A stretch of DNA of 64,000 nt, from NCBI RefSeq assembly GCF_016097555.1, contig NC_054702.1, forward strand, positions 71,120,628 through 71,184,627, written 5' to 3'. This stretch comes from Gigantopelta aegis (taxonomy: Eukaryota > Mollusca > Gastropoda > Neomphalida > Peltospiridae). This document shows positions 12,308 to 26,493 of this stretch, one piece after another. How positions within the stretch are numbered: position 1 is the stretch's first letter; every line of letters begins with the position of its first letter. The notes beneath the pieces are model-generated. The model was not told the origin of the DNA and did not search any database. It worked only from the letters and a program-made list of their open reading frames with translations. The translations under genes were made by a program, and so were the position numbers.

Positions 12308-14072
12308 GTTGTAAGCACAAATATCATTACTATTAATCATTAACAAGCATTTCCTTCTGTCAGCACATGCAACAGAGTAATAACAGTTTTTGTTTCATTC
12401 CATAAAATTCAATCCATACCAGATTTATAAGGATTGTTTGATAATTTGAATGTATGGTCTAAGGCACTGCATTGTAGCAAGTAATGGTTCTCCATGCTAA
12501 TGTCTATGTGTTCTAATCTAGGCCTAGATACATAAGCTTTTACATATGAATTTTGTATTTATGTTATTAATTCTAATTTAGTTCTCATTGGATACAACCA
12601 TTTGCCCTAGTATAAACCTGCATTACTATAAAATGAATGAAAAGTGCATTTAAAATGTACCGTAACAGCACCTACACTGTACGTCCTACAATTAAGATTT
12701 TCTTACAAGATCATGCCTCTATACACTTTTCTTGCAGCAACCATTTACACCAGGCCTATAGAATTCTCAAATAATGATAGAAAAGCACTCTTGCTATATT
12801 ATGTAACCTTAAATTATTATTAGACTGAGGTAGACAGTTGGTAAGCGGCCATTAGTTCAAAGACAAGTTTGGTTTATCATTTGCTTGCAAATATAAAAGT
12901 ACAAAAACAAAGCACCTTGGTACATATAATTATATGATAATTATTAATATAAATATGTATAGATGCACAATTATAAAATGGAACAAGTGTTTGATCTAAA
13001 GACCTCCCAACATTTGATACTGGCCCTAGATACAAACCTTTATATCTAGAAGCAGCTGCCAAGAAAAATTAAGACATTGTTATTAGAAAAATTAAGACAT
13101 TGTTATTAGAAAGACACAATATTATACAACATTCATTACATATTTTATACAGGAAAGACACAATGGCACAATATGAGGACAGTGTTTGGAAATGTAAAAA
13201 TAATTTACCTGACTTTATCTTTCAATAGATCCACAGTGCTCGGACTTTATACAAGTATAATGAATATATGTGTATGAAATTTGGTTCACCTAACAGTTAC
13301 AATTCCAGGAGCAGCACAATGAAAACAAAGGAATATTGCTGGCTAAGTAAATGAGCTGTATTTTATTTATGCTTTTATTTTGAAAAAAAAATGCTGTATT
13401 TTTTTATTGATTTTTTTTTTAAATATCAACCAAAAACAATTACTACAGTGGTAAAAAGAAAGGCTTTTCAGCCCTCTACATGTCGCATATACGACCATTT
13501 TTAACATTTGGCAACTAAAACATTTCATACTAACTACATAAAATAAAATAGAAGTAGGCTCCATTTGGCTCCTAGATAGAAAAGTTAACATAGATGGTAT
13601 GCAAGTAGGCCTATTGTGTTGGTGCATTAATCGCAAGTTAAAACAGATATTAAAAACAAATATGTGGCTATAATTTGACAAAAATTACTGTGTCCTGGTT
13701 CTTTTTGTAATGCCATCCCACTTCGTAATTAATAATTTAAGAAAGATGTGTCTGTTAGTAGTAATAAAGCAGTAACTGTTGAGAATATTTCACACTGCCA
13801 AAAGAACTAAGGTTGGCATGTAAGATTCATAAAACATTACTAGATACACACATAGATCTTGTTCACTAACAGTTGTATTTATAATAATGAAAACAGTGAA
13901 ATTGAATCACAGATAAAAAAAACTTTTTTATGAAAATCACAAACTGGACATTCACCAACTGATGTGTAGCACTAACTTGAGAAATAGGGACACAATATTG
14001 AGAACTTGGAACTCCATATTATTATATACATGTATGTCTTCTATCACAAACTATACCATCAGCTTCAGCTTG
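12308..14072. other. AT-rich 3' side of SVIP
   Basis: This probably contains the SVIP 3' UTR (the gene reads leftward and stops at 14073). Reverse-strand AATAAA candidates occur near 13350-13375. A 24-bp segment (attaagacattgttattaga) is tandemly duplicated near 13065-13110. ORFs here, including one of 104 codons at 13367-13681, look like chance readings of AT-rich DNA. Confidence 0.5.
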
Positions 14073-17146
<3,074 letters not shown>

Positions 17147-17524
17147 TTTAGCATTTACACTTTGATGATAGCAATAATTCTTCCGCAAATGTTTTCCTTC
17201 TAGCTAGACTAATCGGTCATCGTTTGTTTCACATGCTGTTTTGCGCTGCGTAGTATGAATGAACCGCAGTTGATAAACTTTGCAAGTTGTATGCGGCCCA
17301 TTTTACTTGGTTCTTTCTATTTAATAAAAACAACCGCAAACAACACCAATTCAAGCGAAACATATTTTATTGCTTTTAAAAAACTAAACAAATGGATTAC
17401 GCACAAGTTATACAACTTAAGCTATGTCTCCATGTGCGCGTATGCATATGCGCAAACGTGTGCGTACGCGTAATGTATGTCTCCATGTGTGCAACGTGTA
17501 AATTGAGGAAGTGGCCACCGAAAT

Positions 17525-17803
17525 ATGAGAAGGGGAAAAGTTCTAGCCCTTCTGGACGAAGAAGAGGATGACGTCATGTTACTGGCACTAGCAATTATTG
17601 CCACAACTTTAAGAAAGAGGGGGAAGAAGAAAGCACCAGTGGTGGGTTCATCCTATCCGTCAAAAAGGGAGGAATATGGTGCATACCATCATCTTGTAGC
17701 TAAATTGTTACTACATGAAACGTGTTTCCACCAATACTTTCGACACATTAATGGTTTTCGTGTTGAAAATATTAAAATCACCAAACGACGCAAACAATGT
17801 TAG
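17525..17803 (+). pseudogene. N-terminal fragment of a PIF/Harbinger-type transposase
   Basis: This 92-codon reading starts MRRGKVLALLDEEEDDV and contains REEYGAYHHLVAKLLLHET followed by FHQYFRH. It resembles the N-terminal segment of Harbinger/HARBI1-type transposases, where an EYH-x-L ... F-x-x-YFR motif precedes the catalytic domain. The reading ends before any DDE domain, so it cannot encode an active enzyme. No similarity search was possible. Confidence 0.55.
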
Positions 17804-18273
17804 CTTCAAATTTAGCGGGAAATTCACCTATGACGTAATTTTATGGAATTTACGTGTCCGTACTGCGTGAGCGTATAGTCCAGAGGATTAAGTCCCATCT
17901 GCAGCCAAATCGTGCACTTTGTGATACAAGTATGAAATTTGGCACACAGTTACTATGGCCCGTAACAGTTTATTTCAAAACTGGACCCCAACCGGATTTG
18001 ACCTGTGATGACCATGGTGGCCATTTTTCATAATGGCTGACACGCAAATCTTCAATGTCGCATATCTCGGCTAATAATACAGATATGAACTTGATTTTTG
18101 TGTCTATGCCTATGTTTTCAGGGCCAAGGAATCCAAATACGACATTATTTTCAAAATATCTTGTGTCAGCCATTTTGTTTTCCAATATGGCCGCCATTTT
18201 GAGTTAAAATTGACAGTGTTCTTAATATCTCGGCTCAAAATTTTGATATACACTTGATTTTTGTGTCTATACT

Positions 18274-18744
18274 AAGGTCTCACAGATGACTTCCGGGTGA
18301 GAGTTCATTGATGACGGTCCACTATAGTTCCTAATCGTGACACATGTTATGGTTCACATATTCACTTTTAGGAAATGGTGAAGAATTAAAACAATATGCA
18401 TGTTTAATGGTAAGCCTTCTGGCTGTATTTTGCCCATGTTATTTTGTAATATTGTGCATCGACCTTTTGGGACATGGGTATACAGTGCAAGTGACAGCCG
18501 GAGTGAATCGGTTAATGAACCACCTGTTCGGACCAGTACTACAGCCAGATGCGGTCATATAGCAAAAAACTGAGACGGAAACGTTCTCAATTTTGGAGTG
18601 AAAATAAATGCTTATATAATGTATGTTCGCAATGGTGTATGTTGTTAGTGCCAACGAGAACCCGTTCTATGGGCAATCTTCGCTTGAAGTTGGGCAGTTT
18701 AGCATGGGTTTCAATGGCAGATAACATCTGTGTAGTGAGACCTT
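18274..18744. mobile_element. Miniature element inserted in the Academ-like left arm
   Basis: The ends aaggtctcacag and, reverse-complemented, aaggtctcactacacag bound a 471-bp segment that interrupts the repeated Academ arm. Comparison with the uninterrupted right arm shows the arm resuming at atgtt. No clear target duplication is visible. A 72-codon ORF inside is not recognised and is probably chance. Confidence 0.6.
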
Positions 18745-19172
18745 ATGTTATGAGGGCTAAGGAATCCAAATATTACATTATTTTCAAAATATCTTTTGTC
18801 AGCCATTTTGTTTTCCAATATGGCCGCCATTTTGAGTTAAACTTTATAGTTTTCTTAATATCTTTGCTCAAAATAATGATATAGACTTGATAGTTTTGTC
18901 TATACCTGTTTTCAGGGCCAAGGAATCCGATGATAACAATATTATTGACCTATTCGAGGTAGTTTCTTGCTTCTTCCACAATTGTTATCATTTAGCATCA
19001 TCATTTTGTGATTGGTTGCCATAGTACAGTACATAGAGATAAACACGCTATATTTATTTATGCTATTTCTCTTAGGGCAAGGAATAAAATATTGCAATAT
19101 CGCACCTTTTCACTATTATGTAGGCATACCGTATGTTTTTCTCTTTTCAGATTCCCCTTAAGATAGAAGAAA

Positions 19173-22050
19173 ATGGCAATGGCAATGAAATTGGTGAAAA
19201 GTGACACTCCTCCTCCAACTCTACCAACCATAGATTGGAGTAACTGTTTTCTCTGTGAACAAGTAACAGATGAAAAGTTGACTTGTCCTTTGGATCATGC
19301 ATTTGGTGGTGCTGGATACAAAACACTAGCTAAAAATCTTCCTGCCTTGTATGAGATTGGCAAGTTGCCATCCTCCATAAAACTGAATCGTCTAGATGAT
19401 GGTGATGGTCTTGAATCCACATTCAGACAGAGACATGCCAAGTATCATAAGAGCTGTAGTCTAAAATACAATGACAAAAATATACAACCAGCAACAAAAC
19501 ACAAACGTAGTCCTGAGATGCCTGAGAAGTTTACACGACAGAAGATATCAAAGTCTGATCATGCAGATACAAATAACTGTCTTTTCTGCAACAAACCCGG
19601 AACATCAGCTAAGCCTCTCCGCAATGCAGCCACTGGAGATCTAGATACAAAAGTAAAACAATGTGCCATTAACCTTCAAGATCAGCTTCTATTATCCAAG
19701 CTGAGTAGAGGTGATGTAGCTATAGAGATGAAATATCATCCTAAATGTTTGGCAGCTCTCTATAACAGAGATCGTGCTCACTCGAGTACATCACAGAAGG
19801 TTACTCCCCCACATACAGCCAGTGACACTGTTTTTGCAGAACTACTCTCCTACATGCAAGACATCTTGGATAGTGATGAGGCAACGCCAGTGTTCCAATT
19901 CTCAGAACTGACCAAACTATATACATCCTGGCTACATCAGCTAGAAAAGGATGCGCCATCTAGCATCCATGCGACTCGATTCAAGAATAAGATACTTAGC
20001 TATTTCCCCGAGTTAGAGGCACACAGTGAGGGGCGTGACATTCTACTAGTGCCAAGTGGAACGGCTGGCAAATCTATTAGGCATGGAGAAACTGAGGCAG
20101 TCATGATGTTACGTGTTGCAGATATTATCCGCCGTAATGTGTTCAGCAATAAATGTCCATCATTTGATGGTACGTTCGCAGGCGATTGCCAGCAGAGATT
20201 AGTACCATCGTCGATGCTTTCTCTTGTTTCCATGATACTCCATGGTACCAGCATCAAGAATGAAGCAACTTATCAATCACAAGCAGCACTGTCTCTCTCA
20301 CAACTGTTACTGCATAACTGTTCGCCATCTGAAAACAGAATCAACAGATACCAGACACAGCCGAGATCGTGAACCTCCACTGCCTCTGTTCCTTGGAGAT
20401 ACCAGACACAGCCGAGAACGTGAACCTCCACTGCCTCTGTTCCTTGGAGATACCAGACACAGCCGAGATCGTGAACCTCCACTGCCTCTGTTCCTTGGAG
20501 CATATGTGCATTCCAAGACTAGATCCAAGGAAATGATTGATACACTTTACAAAATAGGAGTCTCTGTAGCATACGACCGTGTTCTCGGTATGTCTGCTAA
20601 TCTGGCCAACACTGCTATCAACCACTTTGAATCAATAGGAGCGGTTTTTCCACAATCCCTCAAGATCGGCCTATTCACAACATCAGCGGTAGACAATATA
20701 GATCATGACCCTACCTCAACTAGTGCTCACACATCATTCCATGGGACAGGTATTTCCCTTTTCCAGCATCGAGATGTTCATCACGTCGGCACTGAACAAG
20801 CACGTGCCCCACTGACCAAGGCAAACCGCACGATTTCAAAACTGCCAAACGACTACACCGCAGTACCAGCTGTTTTGGCAACCCATTCCAAAAATAAATG
20901 AGCCCAAGAAACCCAATTCTGTAGTTGATCTTGTAGCAGAAACTCAATGGTGTCAACATGTCTGCGATGCCATCAGTGTGACAAGACAACCCAAACGAGG
21001 AAGGCAATGAAAACGACAGAATGCACAAGACAGAAGAGGGGTAAAGGTACCCGAAGGCGTGTTGAAGGGAAGAATAAAGTACCAAGTAACTGGCAGGAGT
21101 TCCTGCGCGTAGATGACATCAAGTCTGAGCTCTTTCACCTCATCAGTGAACGTGTTGTGAATGAAGCATTCCCAGGAATGGTGATAATTACCCATGGTGA
21201 GAAGGTGTTGTCGTCTGCCCCCTGTGATCTTTCAGGGTTGATGGCCTGTACACATGACGGATGTTCGTGCATGCCTCAGACGGAGCTCAACATGGTATGA
21301 AGAAGATTCTTCTCAGAACTGTGGACACGGATGTCGTAGTCATAAGCATAAGTCTGGCCCAGAAGATTGGTTGTGAGTGTCTATGGTTGGCTTTTACTAC
21401 AGGTACCACATTCCGGTATCTCGATGCAACAACCATGGCTCAAGTACTTGGTAACGATAAATGCATGGCACTTCCTGCATTCCACGCCTTGACTGGATGT
21501 GACGTAACATCTGCATTTGCTGGGAAAGGAAAACGTACCGCCTGGTCTGCGTGGAATGTCTTCGACTATGCCACAACAGCTCCGTGCACACTGGCCGATA
21601 CGCCAACCACATATAATGTCCTGAATGTTCCTTTTCACACAATTGAGAGATTAGTGGTGATCATGTATGACCGTGGGAGCCCTGAAAGTAGCGTTAATAG
21701 TGAAAGACAGAGGTTATTCACTCAGAAAGGCAGAGCCATTGAAAACATTCCACCAACCAAAGACGCACTAGCCCAGCATCTGTTGCGAGTAGGATACGAG
21801 GCAGGTCATGTATGGGGTCAAGCAATGATCAAAGCACTACAGTTACCAAGTCCAGCAGACTTTGGGTGGATTTGGGAGACGTCTAATGCACAGTGGAAAA
21901 TGAAATGGATGACTTCCACCTGCTGGTGAAGCATGTCGTGCAGTCATCAAGTGTGGATGTACCACGCGATATGTATGCAGAGGACAGTGGAAATGCAAGA
22001 AGGCAGACTTGCCATGCACAACACTATGCGAGTGCCGTGGATGTGAATGA
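19173..22050 (+). pseudogene. Academ-type transposase remnant with XPG/FEN1-like nuclease and Cys-rich tail
   Basis: The coding region is in several frames, with at least four breaks, so no full protein is made. In order: an intact 399-codon reading (19173-20372) with two Cys/His-rich zinc-binding-like modules (NCFLCEQV ... HKSC and NCLFCNKPG ... HPKC); a segment with PLPLFLGAYVHSKTRSKEM and AVDNIDHDPTSTSAHTSFHG; an XPG/FEN1-like nuclease segment with DTDVVVIS, ALTGCDVTSAF and the family motif AGKGKRTAW; and a tail at about 21916-22050 with nine cysteines in the pattern C-x5-C-x-C-x5-C-x5-C-x6-C-x3-C-x-C-x2-C. XPG plus a Cys8-type finger is what I recall for metazoan Academ transposases. The acidic part of the nuclease just before the HASDG segment appears shortened. 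Chemistry and family are inferred from motif memory. Confidence 0.7.
20345..20500 (+). repeat. In-frame 51-bp tandem triplication within the Academ-like ORF
   Basis: Three near-identical 51-bp copies, each starting gataccagacacagccgaga, encode DTRHSRDREPPLPLFLG three times in the same frame. They lie directly before the conserved HSKTRSKEMIDTL segment. Copies differ by only one or two bases (gatc versus aacg), so the expansion is recent relative to the decay of the rest. Confidence 0.9.
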
Positions 22051-22901
22051 ACATTTGACAATGTTTCTACAAACATATCTTGAGTGCCAACATGCAAAAT
22101 ACTGTCATAATTAGTTGGATTCCTTGGCCCTGAAAACATAGGTATAGACACAAGCAAGGGTATATCATCATTTTGAGCCGAGATATTAAGAAAACTATCA
22201 ATTTGAACTCAAAATGGCGGCCATATTTGAAAACAAAATGGCTGACATAAGATATTTTGAAAATAATTTCATATTTGGATTCCTTGGCCCCCATAAGATA
22301 AGTATAGACACAAAAATCAAGTGTATATCATTATTTTGAGCCGAGATATGAGACATTGAAAAATGGCCGCCACAGGTCAAATGCAGTTGGGGTCCAGTTT
22401 TGGAATAAAGTGTTATGGGCCATAGTAACTGTGTGCCAAATTTCATACTTGTATCACAAAGTGCACGATTTTTTGCTAATCCTCTGGACTAGTAGAGAAA
22501 AATTCGCTACATGTACCGATTCTGTGTGTACGTTGTTTGTTTTTTTACGCAGACGCTCACGCATACGTAGGCCTACAGATGGAGACACCACAATTTAAAT
22601 ACATAAAAGCGAATGTTTAGATACGCACACGTTCGCGCATACGCATACGCATACGCATACGCGCACATGGAAACATAGCTTTACTATGCCTTCTTCATAA
22701 TACATACATGTCACGACAGTGAAATATTTATGCAATTTAAATATGAACTGAAATAAATATTACTGAAAGAGAGAAAGGAAGTTCTAAAGAAGAAGGAAGA
22801 AAACAGAGAAAAGATAAACAGAACTTGCAGTAAATTCCATAGTATGAAAAAAAGGCGTTCCTATGGGATGGACTATAGATATATGTTAGATAAAATTTAG
22901 C

Positions 22902-22968
22902 ACTTGTTTGACCGATAATTAATAAATTAATGTGTTTTAGTGGTGACGTTAAACAAAACTAACATGGC
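22902..22968 (+). mobile_element. SINE tail fragment
   Basis: Only the 3' end survives: accgataattaataaattaa followed by gtggtgacgttaaacaaaac. Confidence 0.6.
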
Positions 22969-23025
22969 TGGGGGTTTTCTATGTGGGTTTTTTTTTTTTG
23001 GGGGGGGGGAGGTTGGGGTATTATT

Positions 23026-23055
23026 AAGTGGTAGTAGTAGTAGTAGTAGTAGTAA

Positions 23056-23105
<50 letters not shown>
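23026..23105. repeat. (TAG)n microsatellite
   Basis: About 26 trinucleotide units, with one taa variant. The poly-Ser and poly-Leu ORFs over this tract are artefacts. Confidence 0.95.
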
Positions 23106-23744
23106 TCGTTATTGTTGTTGATGTCCCCAGTTTAGTGACGGTACATTGCGTTAAACAACTAGACCCTATACTGCCAGGCCGCTTGAAACATATTGTAAAT
23201 ATGTATATAGACTGGTCCATTCGTCACGTTTTAATGTCAAGCTAAAATAACAGTATTTTGACGTAATTCTGGAGAGATAGCGGTTTTGCCAGACTGTGGC
23301 AATCTGCCAGCTTGTTAATCTTTTCAGGTATTGTAAATAATAGATCTTTAATTTTCAGTTAAAATTGCTAATCCAGTCATTTAGTAATAATAATTTAGAG
23401 GCGGACTCTGCAGAATTTACAAATATAATTATTTATGGCCATTTTATTTGTTTTTAAAATCTACATTCTCGGAATGCTCGATTTGAAACAACTTAACTTT
23501 AACTGTTAAACTTAACAAGAACTGAACTGTCTGAAGAAAAGTTTGTTTTGTTTAACTTAACTTTAACGATACCAGTAGATCATATCAACTATTGGATGTC
23601 AAACATTTGGTAATTTTGACATATCCTGAACCTATCGAATTCCGTCTCATTAACAGGAAAATGATATTGGCTTGCTCAGTGACAGTCCAACAATTAGGTA
23701 AATTTAATTACATTATTCATTCATTGTTTACTTTGTTCAATACG

Positions 23745-24014
23745 GAGCGAGGCGTAGCCCAGTGGTACAGCACTCGCTTGATGCGCGTTCAGTTTGGGAT
23801 CAATCCCCGTCAGTGGGCCCATTGCGATATTTCTCGCTCCAGCCAGTGCACCACGACCCCTTGCTGCTAATCGAAAAGAGTAGCCCATGAAGTGGTGACA
23901 GTGGGTTTCCTCTCTCAATATCTGTGTGGTCCTTAACCATTTGTCCGATGCCATATAACCGTAAATAAAATGTGTTGAATGCATCGTTAAATAAAACATT
24001 TCTTTCTTTTTGTC
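23745..24014 (+). mobile_element. tRNA-headed SINE, head type A, aaataaaacatttc-type tail
   Basis: The head is gcgtagcccagtggtacagc (A-box-like), then a B-box-like segment near gggatcaatccc, the core cgaaaagagtagcccatgaa and a tail ending cgttaaataaaacatttctt. Flanks ttgttcaata and ttgtccaaata resemble each other and may be the target duplication. It is nearly full length but lacks part of the core. Confidence 0.85.
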
Positions 24015-24159
24015 CAAATAATAAAAAAAACTATGAAATATATTTCACACGACACATCAGACTAAACATCAACCTTTTATTATAAAATTGTACATCATTA
24101 AAAATATTTGAAGAACATACAAAATAAATAAAATCCACCACAAAAAGCTACGTGTTTCA

Positions 24160-25195
24160 ACCGACGTTTCGCCCCCAGTCAGTTTGACCTGTTCGTCCCA
24201 TGTACCATTTCACCCCTAAGTTGATTCGCCCCCAACTGTTTGCCTGTTCGCCCCAACTATTTGTCAGTTCGCCCCAAACTTTCAATCATTTCGCCTCCAA
24301 CTCCTAATTATTTGTTACTTTTAAACAATTATTGTATTGTTTCTTTAGAGGCATGTTAAAGGGTGTGTGTGTGTGTGTTTCTTTTCTTACCGAGATTTGC
24401 TGGTCCAGTCATTCGTCACTCCTAAGCATTGTTATCACGAGTTGTCATCCTATCTGTCGTATATATAGCAGGCTGTAGTCTTCCTTCTGTCCTGGACAGA
24501 GAAACCGGTTGAGGTCGGTGCCTGTGCCCAAGATAGGCGTGCGCTACAACAGCTTGCTTTGAATGTGTGCGATAAACAATCCTTCCTTCCTTCCTCCTTC
24601 CTTCTGTTGGTTAACATCGCAGAGCGTTGTTGGTGACCGCTGACATTTTAGTTTGTTGTATTTGTCTGCATTAAGAAACGGTGCCAGCAGTATATTACTA
24701 TTAGTAGATTTAAATTACCAAGGTGTGTACCACCTCCTTATCATGGGACCGACCATGGGTTTTGCTTTCAATACGACAGGTGCTCTTTGAATACACCTGA
24801 AAAATGCTGTTTACCATTCAGGTATGAAGAACCTGCGACATGGCACACCTGACTGAGAATTAAGCATTGATGACATTCATAATAAATCAGTTTATTCCGG
24901 ATTTTTACGAAAGTAAAATTCCGCGTGAACTGAAAATGTAAATCAAAGTTCGAATAATGCCAAATCGTGCATCTAAAAATGCACATGGGAGTGTGCGAAA
25001 TCGTCTAAAAATAGGGTATGGTTGCACTAGAGGAAGCTGGGTACACAGATGGGTCCAGACCATACATTCACATCGACACAGTGGTATCTTTATGGGGGTG
25101 AACTGGTACCATTGTGGGGGCGAACTGGTTATGCACATGAGGGCGAACTGACACCCTATTTGGGGGCGAACAGACCTGGGGTCGAACTGCCTTGT
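24160..25195. mobile_element. Unclassified element with inverted arrays of TTCGCCCC motifs at its ends
   Basis: Seven TTCGCCCC-like motifs (starting near 24166, 24191, 24207, 24223, 24246, 24267, 24288) are spaced 16-25 bp apart. Five reverse copies (GGGGCGAAC, near 25094, 25116, 25139, 25162, 25178) are spaced 16-23 bp. Between them is AT-rich DNA with a piece of a repeat that recurs near 46776 (gcgctacaacagcttg). No transposase ORF is seen. Arrays of short motifs in opposite orientation at two ends look like clustered transposase-binding sites. Exact ends and target duplication could not be fixed. Confidence 0.5.
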
Positions 25196-25385
25196 CTGGT
25201 ACCCGTTTTAACCCAGTGTGTCGCCTGAACTGATACATTAAATCACACAACACGTGCAACTGCATAACTACTTGTACCTTTAACTCCGCTCACTGCCAAG
25301 CCCCCTGGCCAATCATAACAACAAGAAAATTATTTCTTTCTAATTTTTGTGTCAAACAACTAAAATCATATACATTTGGGGATGC

Positions 25386-25957
25386 AGATGATTCGTCCTC
25401 TGGATGTTTTGTCCACTAAAAATTTGTCCACTGTTGAACTTGAGATGATTCGTCCACAACCAAAAATAGTTTTTGGACAATTCATCCACTATTATTTTTA
25501 TAGTTAAATTTAGAACTTAGCTGGAACCTGGTAGCGGAATGGACATAATATCTTTGTTTATTGGTTGGTGACCTCAAATGACATCACGTTATGGTATTTT
25601 TGACATAAATGACATAAATTTTAGTTTAGTTACTAGCTTTGTTTTCTAAATAGTATGTCAGAATTATAGATGTAATTGAAGAGCAATTTGAATAACAACA
25701 TATCAGTGAAGTACTATAATGGACACAGACAGACAATAACAAGTTGATAGTACTCTCAGTAAAATTTAGTTTGTTTCATATACTAGTTGTTTACCACAAA
25801 ACAAAAATAATTGACCATTTTAATGGCTAAGAAATAACATTTTAGAGTTATTGGTCCAAATGTTGTAATCGAGTGGATGAATTGCCTGAGGTGGGTGGAC
25901 AAATTGTACATGGACGAATTGTACGGTGGATGAAATGTCCAGAGGACAAACCATCTG
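25386..25957. mobile_element. Unclassified element with inverted arrays of TTCGTCCAC motifs at its ends
   Basis: The left end has cagatgattcgtcctctgg and four more TTYRTCCAC-like motifs within 100 bp. The right end mirrors it, reverse-complementing to cagatggtttgtcctctgg with four further motifs within 80 bp. The 570-bp interval has no ORF. The design parallels the TTCGCCCC element ending about 190 bp to the left, with a different motif. Confidence 0.6.
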
Positions 25958-26463
25958 GAAAGCTACCTTTGTGTCACTGAATGTAAAATTCCCATCAGGA
26001 AGTGAATATTTTACATTTATTTTACACCATTGAAATCTGTCCCATGTGAACATCACAAACTCGGTATGTATCGAAAACCACATCTGTCATAAAATTAAGA
26101 TAACAACAACACAACAGATTATCAACAAAGCAAATGTAAATTAATTATGAACATATATACAAGTTTTTGGCAAACATTGGTTTTTCAACTGGCACCACTG
26201 AGTTCAGGATTAGAAAGTTTCCCTTGCTCTGTCCTTTCTGAATTTGATTTTTTTTTTAGATGCTTTGTAAACATTCTTGCCACCCTTAACAGCTTTGCAG
26301 TCAATACATTTTCATGAGTATAAAAAAAATGATTTTCTTATGCTAATAACTTTTATAGATAGCTGAGAAAAGAAGAAAAAACTTTTTTTCTAAAAACAGT
26401 AATAAACCTATGTTGTTTCTCAATAACAGTTGTGGGTCTGATGCAAACAACCTTTCATATATA

Positions 26464-26493
26464 CCCCCCCCCCCCCCCACACACGCACACACA
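26464..26493. repeat. Poly-C plus CA tract
   Basis: A run of cytosines followed by acacacgcacacacac. Confidence 0.9.

Larger units (their letters stand above)
17876..22491 (+). mobile_element. Academ-like DNA transposon, decayed, nested in the Harbinger-like element
   Basis: The ends are tagtccagaggatta and its exact reverse complement (22477-22491), with GTA flanking both sides (17873-17875, 22492-22494). A 3-bp duplication agrees with the Academ superfamily as I recall it. The long subterminal arms are built of repeated units of about 190 bp carrying atggccgccattttgag and gccaaggaatccaaata, present in inverted orientation at the two ends (about 17890-18270 plus 18750-18920, and 22105-22475). 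The central region 19173-22050 is coding. Another element interrupts the left arm at 18274-18744. Confidence 0.72.
17420..22680. mobile_element. PIF/Harbinger-like element, internally deleted, split by an Academ-like insertion
   Basis: The ends read agctatgtctccatgtgcgc and, reverse-complemented on the right, agctatgtttccatgtgcgc. They are flanked by TTA on both sides (17417-17419 and 22681-22683), the TWA target of PIF/Harbinger. The subterminal zones are full of alternating cgtatgc/gcatacg motifs. The only coding trace is the N-terminal transposase-like piece at 17525-17803. Without the 17876-22491 insertion the element would be about 645 bp, a deletion derivative. Family assignment is inference from the target site and the protein fragment. 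Confidence 0.7.

Noticed and set aside
18344-18562. 72-codon ORF inside the miniature element in the Academ-like arm
   Set aside because: Hydrophobic and not recognised; the element is short and non-autonomous, so chance is more likely.
22927-23245. Poly-Ser and poly-Leu ORFs near 100 codons
   Set aside because: These are products of the (TAG)n tract.
23745-24014. tRNA-like A- and B-box sequences as functional tRNA genes (also at 27302, 37128, 50665, 51060)
   Set aside because: Each continues directly into a SINE core and tail and shows no complete cloverleaf; they are SINE heads.
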